In this document: positions 1 through 13,009 of the stretch, piece after piece
Layout of the letters: each line of letters starts with the position of its first letter
Position numbering within the stretch: position 1 is the stretch's first letter
Position numbers and translations under genes: made by a program
Source: Mallotus nudiflorus
Taxonomy: Eukaryota > Streptophyta > Magnoliopsida > Malpighiales > Euphorbiaceae
Assembly (NCBI GenBank): GCA_947683625.1
Contig: CANTUR010000620.1
Coordinates: forward strand, 248,001-312,000
Reading direction: 5' to 3'
DNA length: 64,000 nt
The notes under the pieces: model-generated
Told to the model about the DNA's origin: nothing
Seen by the model: the letters and a program-made list of their open reading frames with translations, nothing else
Database searches by the model: none

Positions 1-770
1 ACCCACTAAATAAATAGGCTTAAAAATGGTTTAGAACTTTAAATAATTAAAATCAATTTAGGCCCACTTAATTAATTAAAATTTGTTTAGACTTGGCTCA
101 ACCCATTTAAATTTATTTCTTTTAAAATAAATAGACCTAGACCCACATTTCACTTAAAATAAAACCAAGTTAGACTTAGGCCCACTAATTTAATTTTTTT
201 TCTTTAAAATTGAATAGACTTAAGCCCATATCTTAGAAAGACTAATAAATAGATTTAGGCTCACTAATTAATAAAAATATAGGCCCACTTTTATTCTATT
301 TCACTTGTAAATAAAATGTAGATTTAGCTAACTTATAAAATAAAATTAACATAGTTTAGACATAGGGACATTGCCTTTTTTATGCATTTTTTACTTGTAA
401 TTTTATTAACTTGTTGCCTTTTGGGTAAATGGATGCTAATTAGGGTTTAATAAAATTGCATATAATTAGAGGATGAAATATTCATTTATAAAATTATTCT
501 AAAAGAACATGAGACTAAGAGAAGTTAGTATTCCGTATCCAGAATCTCCTGGTTGTGGTGCTAATTTTCTTTTAGAGAATCGAATACCACTAATTAAATT
601 GCCCAGTTATTACCCTGGGTGGCGACTTCTCATCTCCATGTCATGTCTTTGTAATAGTGGTTAGTGTGTTCTCTAAGGCCCTGAACCTAAACAATGTCGC
701 GATTGCTAAAATCTTGGATGCACGCTAAACCCCATCGTCTACACACTCGTTGTAACTCCAATTCTAAAAA
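1..770. repeat. Decayed retrotransposon-like AT-rich sequence
   Basis: No gene is visible. The first ~330 bases repeat a loose motif built around AGACTTAGGCCCACTAA, spaced tens of bases apart (for example near 60, 175 and 258), within A/T-rich sequence. The part from about 600 to 770 is less AT-rich and contains a stretch (CCCTGGGTGGCGACTTC near 613) that resembles sequence flanking LTRs of plant Ty3/gypsy Tat/Athila-type elements. I see no clean TG...CA ends. The call of an old LTR fragment is tentative; it could be other decayed repeat DNA. Confidence 0.3.
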
Positions 771-771
771 G

Positions 772-1384
772 AAGTATTAGAGCACAAAGCACAATCTAAT
801 TGAATGTCAACATGATGAGATGCCCTCCTATTATTAGTCCACATATAAATGAATCCTTTCATTTCTCATCTAGTCAAAGAACATTTATCCAAAGCTAAAA
901 TAAAATCCTGACAAGCACGAGTAGAAGGTGCACAACTCGTTTTCTCATGAGCTCCTAAATAAGAATTAAAGTCACCAATTAAAAACCAATTCGTGCTAAT
1001 GAGAGAAACTAAGTACTCTAATTCAACCCAGAGATTACATATAATAGAACCCAAAACATGAGTATAAACACAAGTGACGTATTGAGACTGCAATTGTACT
1101 TTAAATTCTATAATGATTTGCTAAGCAGAAATGGAAAACACATTAACATTACCTGTACCCAAATCATTAAAAACAAGCAACCACAAGCTAGGGAAACTAG
1201 TTAAGTTAGAAGCGAGAAAAGACATGTTCAAAGAATGCTAAAAACTAGCATGAATAGAATCAAACTCCACTTTCAATTCAGCAATACAAACCAAATCTGA
1301 TTTATGCATACGAAAAAAATTAAATAACACCCGTTGAGTGCTAGGGTTGCCTAACCCTCTACAATTCCAATAGAAAATATTCAT
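772..1384 (-). pseudogene. LINE ORF2 endonuclease domain, broken
   Basis: This is the N-terminal APE-type endonuclease of an L1 ORF2, which nicks target DNA to prime reverse transcription. The minus-strand reading starts at an ATG at 1384 and gives WNCRGLGNPSTQRVL, the standard opening of plant L1 endonucleases. Further on are WFLIGDFNSYLG (the GDFN catalytic block, near 980) and, after a frame change near 866, a stretch ending in HHVDIQLDCALC that matches the TW.N.R...V..RLDRAL region. At least two in-frame stops lie between these motifs, one of them followed by CAAATCATT. The match ends near 772 and no RT follows. The family call is firm; the protein is not functional. Confidence 0.75.
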
Positions 1385-2199
1385 GAAGAAGTATGGGAAG
1401 CAAACCTAGTTTGAGGTTGATTACCAGTATGAACAACTGTCCTAGAAGACTTTGCTTGCCTTTTTTCTATTTATTGATGGATGCCACCTGCCAAGGTTTA
1501 TAATCCTATTTAGCCATGTCAACCTAGTGAGTAGAGGCCACCAGTAATTCATGTTGCACAATTACACAAGACACAGAATCAGCATTGGAGCTTGAGATGT
1601 CGACCTGATCATCATGAGTTACAGGATCTGGAGGGTCATCTTAGGATATCAGTCCTGCAAGAGATTTATCTTGGTTATCAGGATCAACAACATATTCAAC
1701 AACAGGGACATGATGGGTTAATAAAGGTGCACTGACGTCTCCCTTGGAGCAATACATAGGTACATGAGCAAGTAGTGCATTGTCCTTTAGCAAAGATGGA
1801 TCCCGAGGAATTGAAGCATATAGATGCTTAAAAGCATTTTCCACAAGGACACTAGTTGTATGCTTAGGATGCCAAACCTTATGAACACAAGATCAACCTC
1901 TAGATTGGCATTTATTATTGTCCTCTTGCACAATCACCTACAGTTCCTGAGGTTACACGAGTTTACAAGTAGCTGCTCCATGTCCAATAGCATTGTAAGA
2001 GCGACATAAATCTAACATGTTTTCAAAAACCACATTAATATCAGAGAGCGATCCATTACAGTCCAATACAAGGAGGTGCTACAAAGAATTGGCAAGATCT
2101 ATGTCCACCAAAAATCATGCAAAATGACCCAGATCCCCTTCTAAAGTAGCCTTGTCAATCTGTATAGGTGTGCCAATATGTCTAGCAATGTTTGATAAA

Positions 2200-2680
2200 A
2201 TCTAAGGGTCCTAGAATTCCCAGGGGAGTCTGTAAAACCTAACCCATAAATGAGTAGTCATAACCTTCTGTTTATATGGATCAAAGCTTGGAGTCCATTG
2301 TTGTAACTGAAGGATGCTAGGTTTTAAAGGAAAAGATCCTTTTTCTAGACTAAATATTTCACAGTCGCAGAATGTAACAGTACATAATAAAACCCTCTAC
2401 CCAAAGATATGAGACACCACTGTGATTTAAGGTTCCTAGTAGAAGCTAGTTTTTCATTCAACTTCGGAAGAGTCCAAGGCACCTCCCCTTTGCCTAAGGC
2501 AATGTGAGCAATCAAAGAATGCTGACATAATTCAATTCGGTGCTTATAGGACTCTAAATTAATTTTAATAGCATGGAAAATTCCATTCATGTGATCTAGT
2601 TTTGCAGGAAATGGTAACGAAGAGTCAGGTGCAACTGCAATAGTATAAGTCATCGGAATCGCATCAGCTGCTACTACCAA
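2200..2680 (-). pseudogene. LINE ORF1 fragment with DUF4283-like domain
   Basis: A 111-residue open stretch (2680-2345) continues in broken form to about 2200. Its C-terminal half reads LASTRNLKSQWCLISLGRGF followed by YYVLLHSATVKYLV, which fits the DUF4283 domain found at the N-terminal side of plant L1 ORF1 proteins (pattern W.l..lG.G.y.v.f.s..d). ORF1 proteins bind the element RNA and usually carry a CCHC zinc knuckle further on; I do not find a clean one here. Position and strand match the endonuclease remnant downstream on the same strand, so I treat both as one LINE copy. Confidence 0.6.
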
Positions 2681-2879
2681 AGCAAAAGTTTAATTGCAAG
2701 GAATAGGTGCGTCAGGAATTGCTTCCGCAAAAACAATGTTGTTACCACGAGGAAGGAAACCTCTTGTTTAGAATAAGTCCAAATGACTGACATAATCACC
2801 ACTTTGATTTGAAGGCGGCAAGGCATTGGAAACTATAGGGAGCTCCAACGGCTTCATCTAGGTTTTTTTCATTTTTCAC

Positions 2880-3767
2880 AATATGTTTTTCATAATATTT
2901 TAAATTATTATGAATAAATTTTTTTCAGTTATTTGTTAATAAAAATTATATTTTCTTTATATAATACAACCCTAATGAACTTATAATTTATTACAATTCT
3001 AGCAAATTTTTTATTTGACTTTTGACACTTTAATTTTTCAATAATTTTAATATTAATACTTTATTTATACAAAAATTAATTTGATGTAATTTTTTTTATG
3101 TTCAACTCATAATTAAATTATAAATATTTATTATTTTAATTTTAATTTTTTTTGTTAAATTTTATAAAAATAGGATACATACTTTCCATTAAATTAGAAT
3201 TATATGTTAATTAATATTACTTTTATTAGATATAAAATAGAAGTTAACCTAATTAGAATAAAAAATATATTTTCAATTTAATTTAATTTAATTTTGTTAG
3301 AGATAAAATAGAAGTTAGCCTCATTAAAATAGGAAACAAACTTGTTAATAATTAAAATAGGAAACATACTTGTTAACCTAATTGAAATAGAAAATATACT
3401 TTCTATCAAATTGTATTAATTTAATTTTACTTTTATTAGTGAAGGACTAAATTATCCAATTTTTAGATAAATGAAAACTTTTTCGTAATTTTGTCTATCC
3501 CCCTAAAGTACATTTATATATATTATAGATTAAGAAATAATCATATGTTTCATACGTGAACAAAAAATTTATTTGATTTTTGATATATGGTAAATAAATA
3601 ATTAAGCATATTAGTAGTAGTAGTGGTAGTAAATAAAAGTTTTAAAATAATAACAGTGATATTTATTTATATAACAATTTAAAACTAAATTAATATATTT
3701 ATAATTCATTAAAATTTTTATAAATATTTTATTTAAATAATTATATAATATTACTTTAATATTTCTT
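2880..3767. repeat. AT-rich repeat, diverged extra copy of the unit's leading segment
   Basis: No gene. From about 2930 to 3500 the sequence is a diverged copy of the AT-rich segment that begins each 4-kb tandem unit (compare about 3850-4360, 7880-8366 and 23600-24075); shared landmarks are a TTATTTGTTAATAAAAATTA block, then TTTATTACAATTCTAG, then AATTTGATGTAAT. The first 40 bases contain a 36-bp stretch shared with the middle of the fold-back element at 37600-38778. 3541-3767 is AT-rich with a short GTAGTAGTAGTGG run and nothing I can identify. Confidence 0.5.
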
Positions 3768-4320
3768 ATAATTGATTTTTTTTTCAACTCTATAACAGAT
3801 TTCATATAAAAAAATTATGACAATAATTAATCATAAGATAATAAAAAAAATATTAGTTATTTGTTAATAAAAATTATATTTTCTCTATATAATAATTTAA
3901 ATATTACAACCCTATTGAATTTATAATTTATTACAATTCTAGTAAATTTTTTATTTGAGTTATAACACTTTATTTCTTCAATAACTTTAATATTAATATT
4001 TTTATTTATATAAAAAATAATTTGATGTAATGTTTTTTTACATTCAACTAATAATGAAATTATAAATATTTATTAATTCAATTTTAACTTTTTTTTATTA
4101 AATTTTATAAAAACAGGAAACATATTTTCTATTAAATTAGAATTATATGTTAATTAATATTATTTTTATTAGATATAAAATAGAAATTAAACTAATTATA
4201 ATAGAAAAGTAAATTTAAATTATATTTTCATTAATTTAATTTTACTTTTATTAGTAAATGATTAAAATATCTAATTTTTATATAATAATAAGTGAAAATT
4301 TTTTTATAATTTTATTTGTC

Positions 4321-4366
<46 letters not shown>

Positions 4367-7300
4367 GACTTCGTGATGAATCAAAGTCAAGCTGACGCTT
4401 TCAATGTCTAGATCCAGGAATTGAGATGTCGATTTAATATTCAGACGTGCTTTTGATGTGATGACTAAGAGAACATACTATTCTATGCATTAACAGCAGT
4501 TATTAATTTTTGTATTAATTTGGACAAAACATATTAGAGTATGTATAGATTTTCATCAATTTCATAGAGTTGTAAATCAATATTTTTTTTTTCTTGAAGA
4601 TGCATTTGAAATAAATTACCATCAAAACATGATTTAAACAAAATAATTTTATTAAAGCAATTCGTTTTGGCAATTAAACTGAAATTTAAAGTTTCCTGGT
4701 TTCAAAGTAATAAATAATTATATTTTGTTTTCTTTTATTGATGATGGATATAGTTTTGTAATCGTATGTGGAATTTTCGTATGAATAGCTAAGACTATAG
4801 AAGGTTTTCCAAAATGTTTTCTTGTTTTATTTCATTTTGAATGGCGACCGATCCTATTGACAATAACAACACATGTTTTCAGTAAAAATTAAATTTTTAA
4901 AGAAAGAAAACATCATTTATTAAGTATTATAGAATTTAAATCTATTTATTTTCTTTTTGAAATATAAGTGTATTAAAACTAGCTATAATTTAATTAAAAT
5001 AAATTTTTTAGAAATAAAAATATTTTTTTATTTGTAGTTATTGACATTGAGAAGAATTAAAAATCATTGCCTATTTATCTTTCTATTTTATTTTTATTAT
5101 GATGCCACATACACTTTCAATCTTACACATTAATTAAATTGATAACTACTTTTCTGTTACAAATTATATACAATTATTAAAAATGACTAGCTTTTGGATG
5201 AAAGGTTATTAAAAATTAAAATTCATTTGAGGAATTAAAAATTAGAAAATATATTATTTTATCCTTATTTTTCCTTTTTTCTTCTTAATTTTTATTCATT
5301 TTAATTTTTTCTTCTCAAACTCCATGTTCTCCTGATGCAGCTTTCATTTTGTTGACACTTCCTTTTTCCTGTTCCTATTCATCATCCAATCACACAATTA
5401 AGTTTGTTTTTTTTTAATCAGAATTCTCCAGTTTTTATTTTTTTATTTTTATTGTACAATTCATTGGTTCTTTTAAAATCAATTATTTGTAAACTTTTTA
5501 ACTTTTATTCAAATTTTGATTTTCCAAATAAATTTTCTAATTTATATTTTATGGTGTCTATACCTATAATTAAAAATAAATATATTTCATCAACTAACTG
5601 TTGGGACTAATATAAAGTACTTCCTTTTTTTTCTTTTACAATTGAACTTGTTTAGCTTTTTTTTTTAATAATTATAAAATAATTCTAAATGATATTTTAA
5701 CTTGAAATTAAAGGAATATAAAACTAAATCTTTCCATTTTGTTGTTTCAAAAAATGAGTATATATGTATAACTATCACCAATTAATAGAGATGTCCATGT
5801 TGTTTTAATTAAGTATGCATTTATTTGGTTAAAAATAAGGTGAAAATCGGAATCGGAATAGACGATTTTGAATCCTATTATTTGGTTAGCTAAAATTAAT
5901 ATCGGAATAAAAATGTGATTCCTCTATCAATGGGAATCACTATTTCCCTTTTATTTTTATAGAATGACCTTTAATTTTTTTAAAAATCAAATCAAATCAA
6001 TTATAAATTTATTAAATATTTAAATATTAATATGTTTTAAAAAATTTATAAATACAATATAAATTAATAAAATTATACATTAAATGTTTGAATAAAAAGT
6101 ATTTATCAAAAGTAAATAATTTTTTAAACAATTATAGTATTTTTATAACACATAATTATAATATTAATTGTTAATATATAAAAATAATTATAATGTTAAC
6201 TTTTTTTAAAAAATTCACAATAAAATTTTAATTATTAAATAATATTTATTTCTCATTCTTATTACCACTTTTTAGTAAAGTTAAATATTTTTTTAAAATT
6301 TTTATTTCCTTTCTAATTCAAATTCGATTACAAATTGCAAACCAAAAGTTACCTCAAATGACTACTTAGATATTATATGCATGTTTCCGTATACTTTGAT
6401 TCTAACGTGTTAAATGCGTTGATTTTTGGTTTTCAAATAAAATAAAAATAATTGAAAGAAATATTTGAAATGAAAACTATCCAAATATTTTGGTTCCTAA
6501 TATTCACCCTTAGGATTTATGAAGGTGTGTATATATATATACTTACGATTTAATTGAAGCATTTATATCTTTCGATTTCTCTATAACAAAATTTATTAAA
6601 AATATAAAATAATGCATATAAATTAAAATTAAAATTTCAGTTATAATCATTGAACTAAAATAAATTTATGAATATGCCTAGATTAAATTTCAAAATTATG
6701 GAAACATCATTAGTCTTTAAAAATAACACATTTATCAAAACGAATTATTTTTTTTTATCACAGTCAAAGTAATTTAATTTTTGCAAAGAAAAAAGGAAAA
6801 AAAAAAATATAATTGTGTTTTTTTGTTTCTATTGCTTCGCATATATATAGCGCCTCATGATTTTTTTAATATTGTATTTATTTTTTATATTATAATTCTA
6901 CATTAAATATCTAAATAGATTTAAATTGACCCATCATAAATAATTCGATTCTTATCCACTCAATTATTAATAATTATAATTTTTATAAAAGCAAATACTC
7001 TACAGTGCTAAAAAATATTAAAAAATTAGAACGAAAAATAGTAAAATAACACTGACTTAGCTGACTTAATAGAAACATTCATCACAAAGCATTCAGATAA
7101 AAGAAATGAAAGAAAATGGGCAATGGTATCAGGGGACCATTTCGATCCCAACTTATCTCAATCGTAATATCTCTTATGAGGGTTCTACGTTAGAGAAGAA
7201 TAGAGTCAACAATAATACCATTTATCATGAAAACATTACTTTCTCCATCGAAGACTAATATATTATGATGTGAAGCATTCACATTTATAAATTTAAGACG

Positions 7301-7805
7301 CCCTCATAATTTTACAATGTAGGATTTGTAACAATGTGGTGTAGCCCACTGTCTGCATGTGGCCAATGTTTGACTAATCAAAACGCCGGGCGCAAAGGGT
7401 GATATTGTTTATGTCGAGATCAAACTACTAGCTGATGAGGGCTTCGCAAATTAGTCTATGCTAAGATATTAAAATTTTAAGTTTGAAGCCTTCAGCAAGG
7501 ATTATTTATTTATTTATTTATTTATTTCATTGTAAGAGTGCGTAGGACTCATTTATTTGGTGTTTCACGTATTTATGAAGTAGAGTATATACTTTTCATT
7601 TAACTAACAACTAACAGTTATCGTTCAATAGAATTCTAACAAGTGATGGCCATAAACTATTTTAATTTTGAATAATTTTAGTTTGAAACTTGTTATTTTT
7701 TTATGTCAATTAAGTATAAATTTTGATTTTAGCATGCAAGGAGTTGTATTAAAAAAAAAATACAGCAATTCTTTTTATTTTATTGATATGAAAGAGACAA
7801 CATTT
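3768..7805. repeat. Tandem unit, copy 1 (~4.04 kb, uninterrupted)
   Basis: First and cleanest of three head-to-tail copies. Landmarks in order: TTTTCAACTCTATAACAG (start), AT-rich segment, a (TA)n tract, GAAGACTTCGTGATGAATC (4364), ACTCCATGTTCTCCTGATG (~5321), a motif ATGGTATCA...ATACCATTT (~7125-7220), CAAAACGCCGGGCGCAAAGG (~7379) and CATGCAAGGAGTTG (~7734). The GAAGACTTCG landmark recurs at 8749, 4385 bases later, because copies 2 and 3 carry an additional ~337-bp internal duplication. Open frames at 5404-5610 and 7668-7892 recur in the other copies only because the DNA is duplicated; they look non-coding. The unit may derive from an LTR element that expanded by unequal recombination, but I cannot define LTR ends. 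Confidence 0.8.
4326..4363. repeat. (TA)n microsatellite in tandem unit copy 1
   Basis: A perfect TA dinucleotide run directly before the GAAGACTTCG landmark. The same position holds TA runs in copy 2 (8710-8748) and copy 3 (24425-24448), with different lengths. Confidence 0.95.
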
Positions 7806-8030
7806 ATAATTGATTTTTTTCAACTCTATAACAGATTTCATATAAAAAAAATTATGACAATAATTAATCATAAGATAATAAAAAAATATTAATTATTTGT
7901 TAATAAAAATTATATTTTCTCTAAATAATAATTTAAATATTACAACCCTATTGAATTTATAATTTATTACAATTCTAGTAAATTTTTTATTTGAGTTATA
8001 ACATTTTATTTCTTCAATAATTTTAATATT

Positions 8031-8704
8031 AATATTTTTATTTACATAAAAAATAATTTGATGTAATTTTTTTTTACGTTCAACTAATAATGAAATTATA
8101 AATATTTATTAATTCAATTTTAACTTTTTTTTATTAAATTTTATAAAAACAAGAAACATATTTTCTATTAAATTAGAATTATATGTTAATTAATTTTATT
8201 TTTATTAAATATAAAATAGAAATTAATCTAATTATAATAGGAAATACACTTTCCATTAAATTTAAATTATATTTTCATTAATTTAATTTTACTTTTATTA
8301 GTAAATGACTAAAATATCTAATTTTTATATAATAATAAGTGAATATTTTTTTATAATTTTGTATATTAATATTTTTATTTACATAAAAAATAATTTGATG
8401 TAATTTTTTTTACGTTCAACTAATAATGAAATTATAAATATTTATTAATTCAATTTTAACTTTTTTCATTAAATTTTATAAAAACAGGAAACATATTTTG
8501 TATTAAATTAGAATTATATGTTAATTAATTTTATTTTTATTAGATATGAAATAAAAATTAACCTAATTATAATAGAAAATATACTTTTCATTAAATTTAA
8601 ATTATATTTTCATTAATTTAATTTTACTTTTATTAGTAAATGATTAAAATATCTAATTTTTATATAATAATAAATAAAGATTTTTTTATAATTTTATTTG
8701 TCCC
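8031..8704. repeat. ~337-bp internal duplication in unit copy 2
   Basis: The block starting AATATTTTTATTTACAT at 8031 starts again at 8368, and both continue through AATTTGATGTAAT, TTACGTTCAACTAATAATG and TATCTAATTTTTATATAA. Copy 3 has the same double block (about 23750 and 24086), whereas copy 1 has a single one. This explains why copy 1 is shorter and shows that copies 2 and 3 are more closely related to each other. Confidence 0.75.
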
Positions 8705-8706
8705 TC

Positions 8707-8751
<45 letters not shown>

Positions 8752-10544
8752 GACTTCGTGATGAATCAAAGTCAAGCTGACGCTTTCAATGTCTAGATCC
8801 AGGAATTGAGATGTCGATCTAATATTCAAGCGTGCTTTTGATGTGATGACTAAGAGAACATACTATTCTATGCATTAACAGCAGTTATTAATTTTTGTAT
8901 TAATTTGGACAAAACATGTTAGAGTATGTATAGATTTTCATCAATTTCATAGAGTTGTAAATCAATATTTTTTTTTTCTTGAAGATGCATTTGAAATAAA
9001 TTACCATCAAAACATGATTTAAACAAAATAATTTTATTAAAGCAATTCGTTTTGTCAATTAAACTGAAATTTAAAGTTTCCTGGTTTCAAAGTAATAAAT
9101 AATTATATTTTGTTTTCTTTTATTGATGATGGATATAGTTTTGTAATCGTATGTGGAATTTTCGTATGAATAGCTAAGACTATAGAAGGTTTTCCAAAAT
9201 GTTTTTTTGTTTTATTTCATTTTGAATGGCGACCGATCCTATTGACAATAACAACACATGTTTTCAGTAAAAATTAAATTTTTAAAGAAAGAAAACATCA
9301 TTTATTAAGTATTATAGAATTTAAATCTATTTATTTTCTTTTTGAAATATAATTCTATTAAAACTAGCTATAATTTAATTAAAATAAATTTTTTAGAAAT
9401 AAAAATAATTTTTTTATGTGTAGTTATTGACATTGAGAAGAATTAAAAATCATTGCCTATTTATCTTTCTATTTTATTTTTATTATGATGCCACATACAC
9501 TTTCAATCTTACACATTAATTAAATTGATAACTCCTTTTCTGTTACAAATTATATACAATTATTAAAAATGACTAGCTTTTGGATGAAAGGTTATTAAAA
9601 ATTAAAATTCATTTGAGGAATTAAAAATTAGAAAATATATTATTTTATCCTTTTTATATATTTTTCCTTTTTTCTTCTTAATTTTTATTCATTTTAATTT
9701 TTTCTTCTCAAACTCCATGTTCTCCTGATGCAGCTTTCATTTTGTTGACACTTCCTTTTTCCTGTTCCTATTCATCATCCAATCACACAATTAAGTTTTT
9801 TTTTTTTAATCAGAATTCTCCAGTTTTTAGTTTTTCTTTATTTTTATTGTATAATTCATTGGCTCTTTTAAAATCAATTATGTCACGACCCAAATCTAAG
9901 GGCACGTAATCGGCATTAGGGAATAGGAAATTATAAAGCTATCGAAACCCATAGTAATCCTTAAAAGAAAAATCGCAGAATATTTAACTTTAAAACCATA
10001 CAATAAATAATAAAATCACAATACACATTATCAAACTGATTTTTCTCAATATAATTTAAACCACAATGTCAATGCATAAAATAAATAAACTTCAGTTATA
10101 CAAATAATATCTCAGTACATAAATTATATATACATGAAATCTCAAATAAAGTATGTAGTTGTATAATTTTCTCTACTGCGGTACACGAAAGTAAATATAA
10201 CACAACTAAATAGATCTACGTAGAATAACTGGTGACGAAACTACACGGCGAAGAGAAGTAGGCCTAATATAAAACTCTCAAACTCCTGAAAAAATTAAAT
10301 TGAGGGGAGTCAGATCTCACTGAGTAAGTTAATAAAGAAATGAATGCGGTTTGAAAACCTCATTAAAGTAAATTTTATAGAAATATAATATTAAATAATT
10401 TTATTCAACCATAAGATATACATATAATAAATCCATTTTTAAAAGAGAAGAAATAGATATTTAAATGTCTTTTTAAAACATTTCAGTATAAAAATTTAGT
10501 AGAATCCGATTTATAAATTTTCAACAGTCATATGACTCACTTAT

Positions 10545-10745
10545 ATCCAAGACTGCCGGATCCCGAGAGCAAGGCATCACCAGGATATACAGCCGCAATC
10601 ATATCTCTTAATCCAATATCACTGGCGGTGTCTGAGAGCAAAGCATCACCAGACCATCGGCCCCAATGATTTAATAGGTATAAACTAAAATTTATACTGG
10701 TAGTGTCCGAGAGCAAAGTATCACCACACCTTTGGCCCCAGTAAT
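10545..10745 (-). repeat. Tandem repeat inside the element B 3' LTR
   Basis: Three units of roughly 70-80 bases, each containing GAGAGCAA..C.TCACCA followed by GGCCCCA (plus strand), lie at about 10555, 10630 and 10705. Equivalent repeats occur in every gypsy LTR of this window (18700-18885, 28195-28390, 36075-36265, 41886-42150, 50110-50380, 51020-51200), so the repeat predates the split of the LTR families. Confidence 0.8.
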
Positions 10746-12591
10746 ATAATTAAATAATCACATATTTTACTGGTATGCACACGGTCCTGATGAAACCCAT
10801 CAGATAGCCCGTTCTACCGTAGTTTATTTAAAATCACAGAAAATAAATAAAACAATGAAAATTACAATAAATAAAATGGATAAATAAATAAAATATAATA
10901 AAACAACTATAAATTAAATCATGCAAGATCATATGAATAATACTGACTAGAATCTCATAAAATTAAATTCATAAGAATTTAATATAATTTAAATTAAAAA
11001 TCCGACACTTAAATCAAATATTAACTTACAAGATAAAGGTGTTCCTCTGGCACGTCGTATTCGACCTCGACTAGTAGACGCGACTGGAGGGGCAGCTAAA
11101 AGACAGAAAAGGAAGTGACAATCACAAAATAGAAACCTAACTTCTAGAGTTTCTAAGAAAGACTTCATTCAAACTCAGAATAAAAATTTTAGGATTGAAC
11201 CAGTGTCACATTTTACAAGAAATCTATCAAAAATTCGACAGAGTTTTCTCTATAAAACGGACATCCCTCTACTGAAATAGAGTCAATCCTGCAAGTAAAC
11301 ACACTTCAAAACTCACAGTGATACAACATCTCGGATTGGGACCCCAAACTACACAATTTCCAACCGAGGTTCACCAAAAATACAAATAAGCAAATACTAA
11401 ATATTAATTTAGTAAATCACCAATAATAATAAAAAAAATTAATAATAAACCATAATATAATTTATTTAATTTTTAAAACACTAAATAAAATTATTTTCCA
11501 CCATAATTTAATAAAATTTCAAATAATAATATAATATTAATAACAATCCAACTTTCCAAATATTCAACATAAAATAGACAAATTCAAACTATAATTGCCC
11601 ATCTAGATTAAATATACTATAATATTAATTAAAAACTCATTCAATCCACAAAACAATAAATAATTTAATTTTTGAATAAATTTTCAAAAATAGTTAGTAT
11701 CAATTAACCAAAAATAATAAATAATTTAGAAAATTATTTTAATACCACATTTTATCTCAAAAATATCTAAATCATAGCATTTAATTATAATATCAACAAA
11801 AACACCCCATTTACCTATTATATCAAAATTTACATAATATAATAATTTCTAAAGATAAATTATCAAAAATTATTTTATCACTACTAAAATTACTAACATA
11901 ATATACTAACACTAATAACTCAAATATTCAACCAAAAATAATTAATTAAACATATCAACATAATATACATAAAACTTAAAATACCTAAATAAATATACTA
12001 AAATTCCATAAAAATCAATTTAATTAATTTAAATTAATTTTTTATATACTCTTAACCAAAATTAACTCCAATAACTTAGATCAACTAATATACATACATT
12101 AATCAACCAAAAATTACCCCAAATAATTAAAATAAATTCTGCAAAAAATTAAACAATTAACTCATAATTAACAAAAATCCCAAAACAACCTAAAAACTAA
12201 CCAAATCTACTAACAAACAACTAAATATAACTAAAAACTAACCTAAAGTTAACTAACTACTAACTCACTTCAAGCTCAAATCAGAGCAGGGGAGGGGCTG
12301 CTGCTGCAAGCCCGAGTTTCTGTCGCTTCCGGCAACAGTAGGTGTTGGCGGTGGTCGTGCTGGTTGTCACGGTAGAAGGGCTAGAGCCTGCTGCTGTCAT
12401 CATTCCTATTGCTGCTTCACTTGGCTGCTACTGCTGCTATCTCTTCATGATGCACTACAGAGATGACACTAAAGGAAGAAGAAGCAGATGGAGAAGGAAC
12501 GGGGTGACAGGGAAAAGGAAGATGAAAAAAGAAAGAAGGAAGGGGGAAGAGGAGATTGGGGTTGACCACTATTTTTTGTCTAAAAATCCTA

Positions 12592-12596
<5 letters not shown>

Positions 12597-12671
<75 letters not shown>
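12597..12671. repeat. (TA)n microsatellite in element B 3' LTR
   Basis: About 37 TA dinucleotides. The matching place in the other LTR of the same element is (CA)n followed by (TA)n (20775-20925), so the tract has changed since insertion. Confidence 0.95.
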
Positions 12672-12675
<4 letters not shown>

Positions 12676-12950
12676 AGTTTAAGTAGTGAATATAATAATG
12701 TTATTAATATACCTCTAGATAAAATAATACTACAAAAAATATTTGGACAATTTAAAATAATAAGGTATGTGCATAAAAATAAAATAATGCAAAAGTAATA
12801 ATATTAATAGTTCTTAATGGAATTTTAGATTTAGTACTTAAATATAATAATTTAATATATTCATTATAAAAATATGAAATAAAGAAAATTTGTATTCTCG
12901 AAAATCTCAATATTTATATAAATAATTTAAAATATTCGGGTTATTACAGT

Positions 12951-12961
12951 CTCCCCCCCTT
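12951..12961 (-). other. Element B polypurine tract
   Basis: On the element strand a run of A and G with seven G residues lies two bases before the 3' LTR start TGTAATAACCC. This is the expected primer for plus-strand DNA synthesis. Confidence 0.8.
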
Positions 12962-13009
12962 ATAGAAATTCGTCCCCGAATTTCAAAGAAAAGTTAGGAA
13001 TTACAAAGT

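Larger units (their letters stand above)
770..2865 (-). mobile_element. L1-type LINE remnant (ORF1 plus endonuclease, no RT)
   Basis: Read on the minus strand, this segment has the order of a plant L1 non-LTR retrotransposon: an ORF1 piece with a DUF4283-like domain (about 2680-2200), a degenerate middle part, then the start of ORF2 with an APE-type endonuclease (1384 to about 772). The reverse transcriptase that should follow the endonuclease is missing: recognisable sequence stops near 770. Frames are broken by several stops. L1 copies usually lose their 5' end, so loss of the 3' half points to a later deletion or overwriting by the sequence at 1-770. High-coordinate end placed at ~2865, where LINE-like sequence gives way to AT-rich repeat. 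Confidence 0.75.
9881..12948 (-). repeat. Element B 3' LTR (3068 bp)
   Basis: Begins TGTCACGACCC and ends TATTACA on the plus strand, i.e. TGTAATAACCCG...GTGACA on the element's strand. From the element's 5' side it holds a (TA)n tract (12597-12671), a GC-richer island with GCTGCTGCTG (12290-12430), the conserved hairpin block (11191-11290, where the outer arm is decayed), a GTAAGT site (~11030), tandem CTCTCGG-type repeats (10545-10745), and the TTTTTTCAGGAG block near 10290. Several CpG sites in the hairpin block are changed relative to the other LTR of the same element. Confidence 0.9.

Noticed and set aside
5404..5610. 68-residue open frame, repeated at 25489-25695
   Set aside because: Phe/Leu/Asn/Lys-rich translation of AT-rich DNA; conserved only because it lies in the duplicated unit, and no domain is visible.
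7668..7892. 74-residue open frame, repeated at 23384-23608
   Set aside because: Same reason: part of the tandem unit, low-complexity composition, no recognisable domain.
12342..12677. 111-residue frame ending in a Tyr-Ile run
   Set aside because: It covers the GC-rich island and the (TA)n tract of an LTR; the C-terminal half is microsatellite translation.
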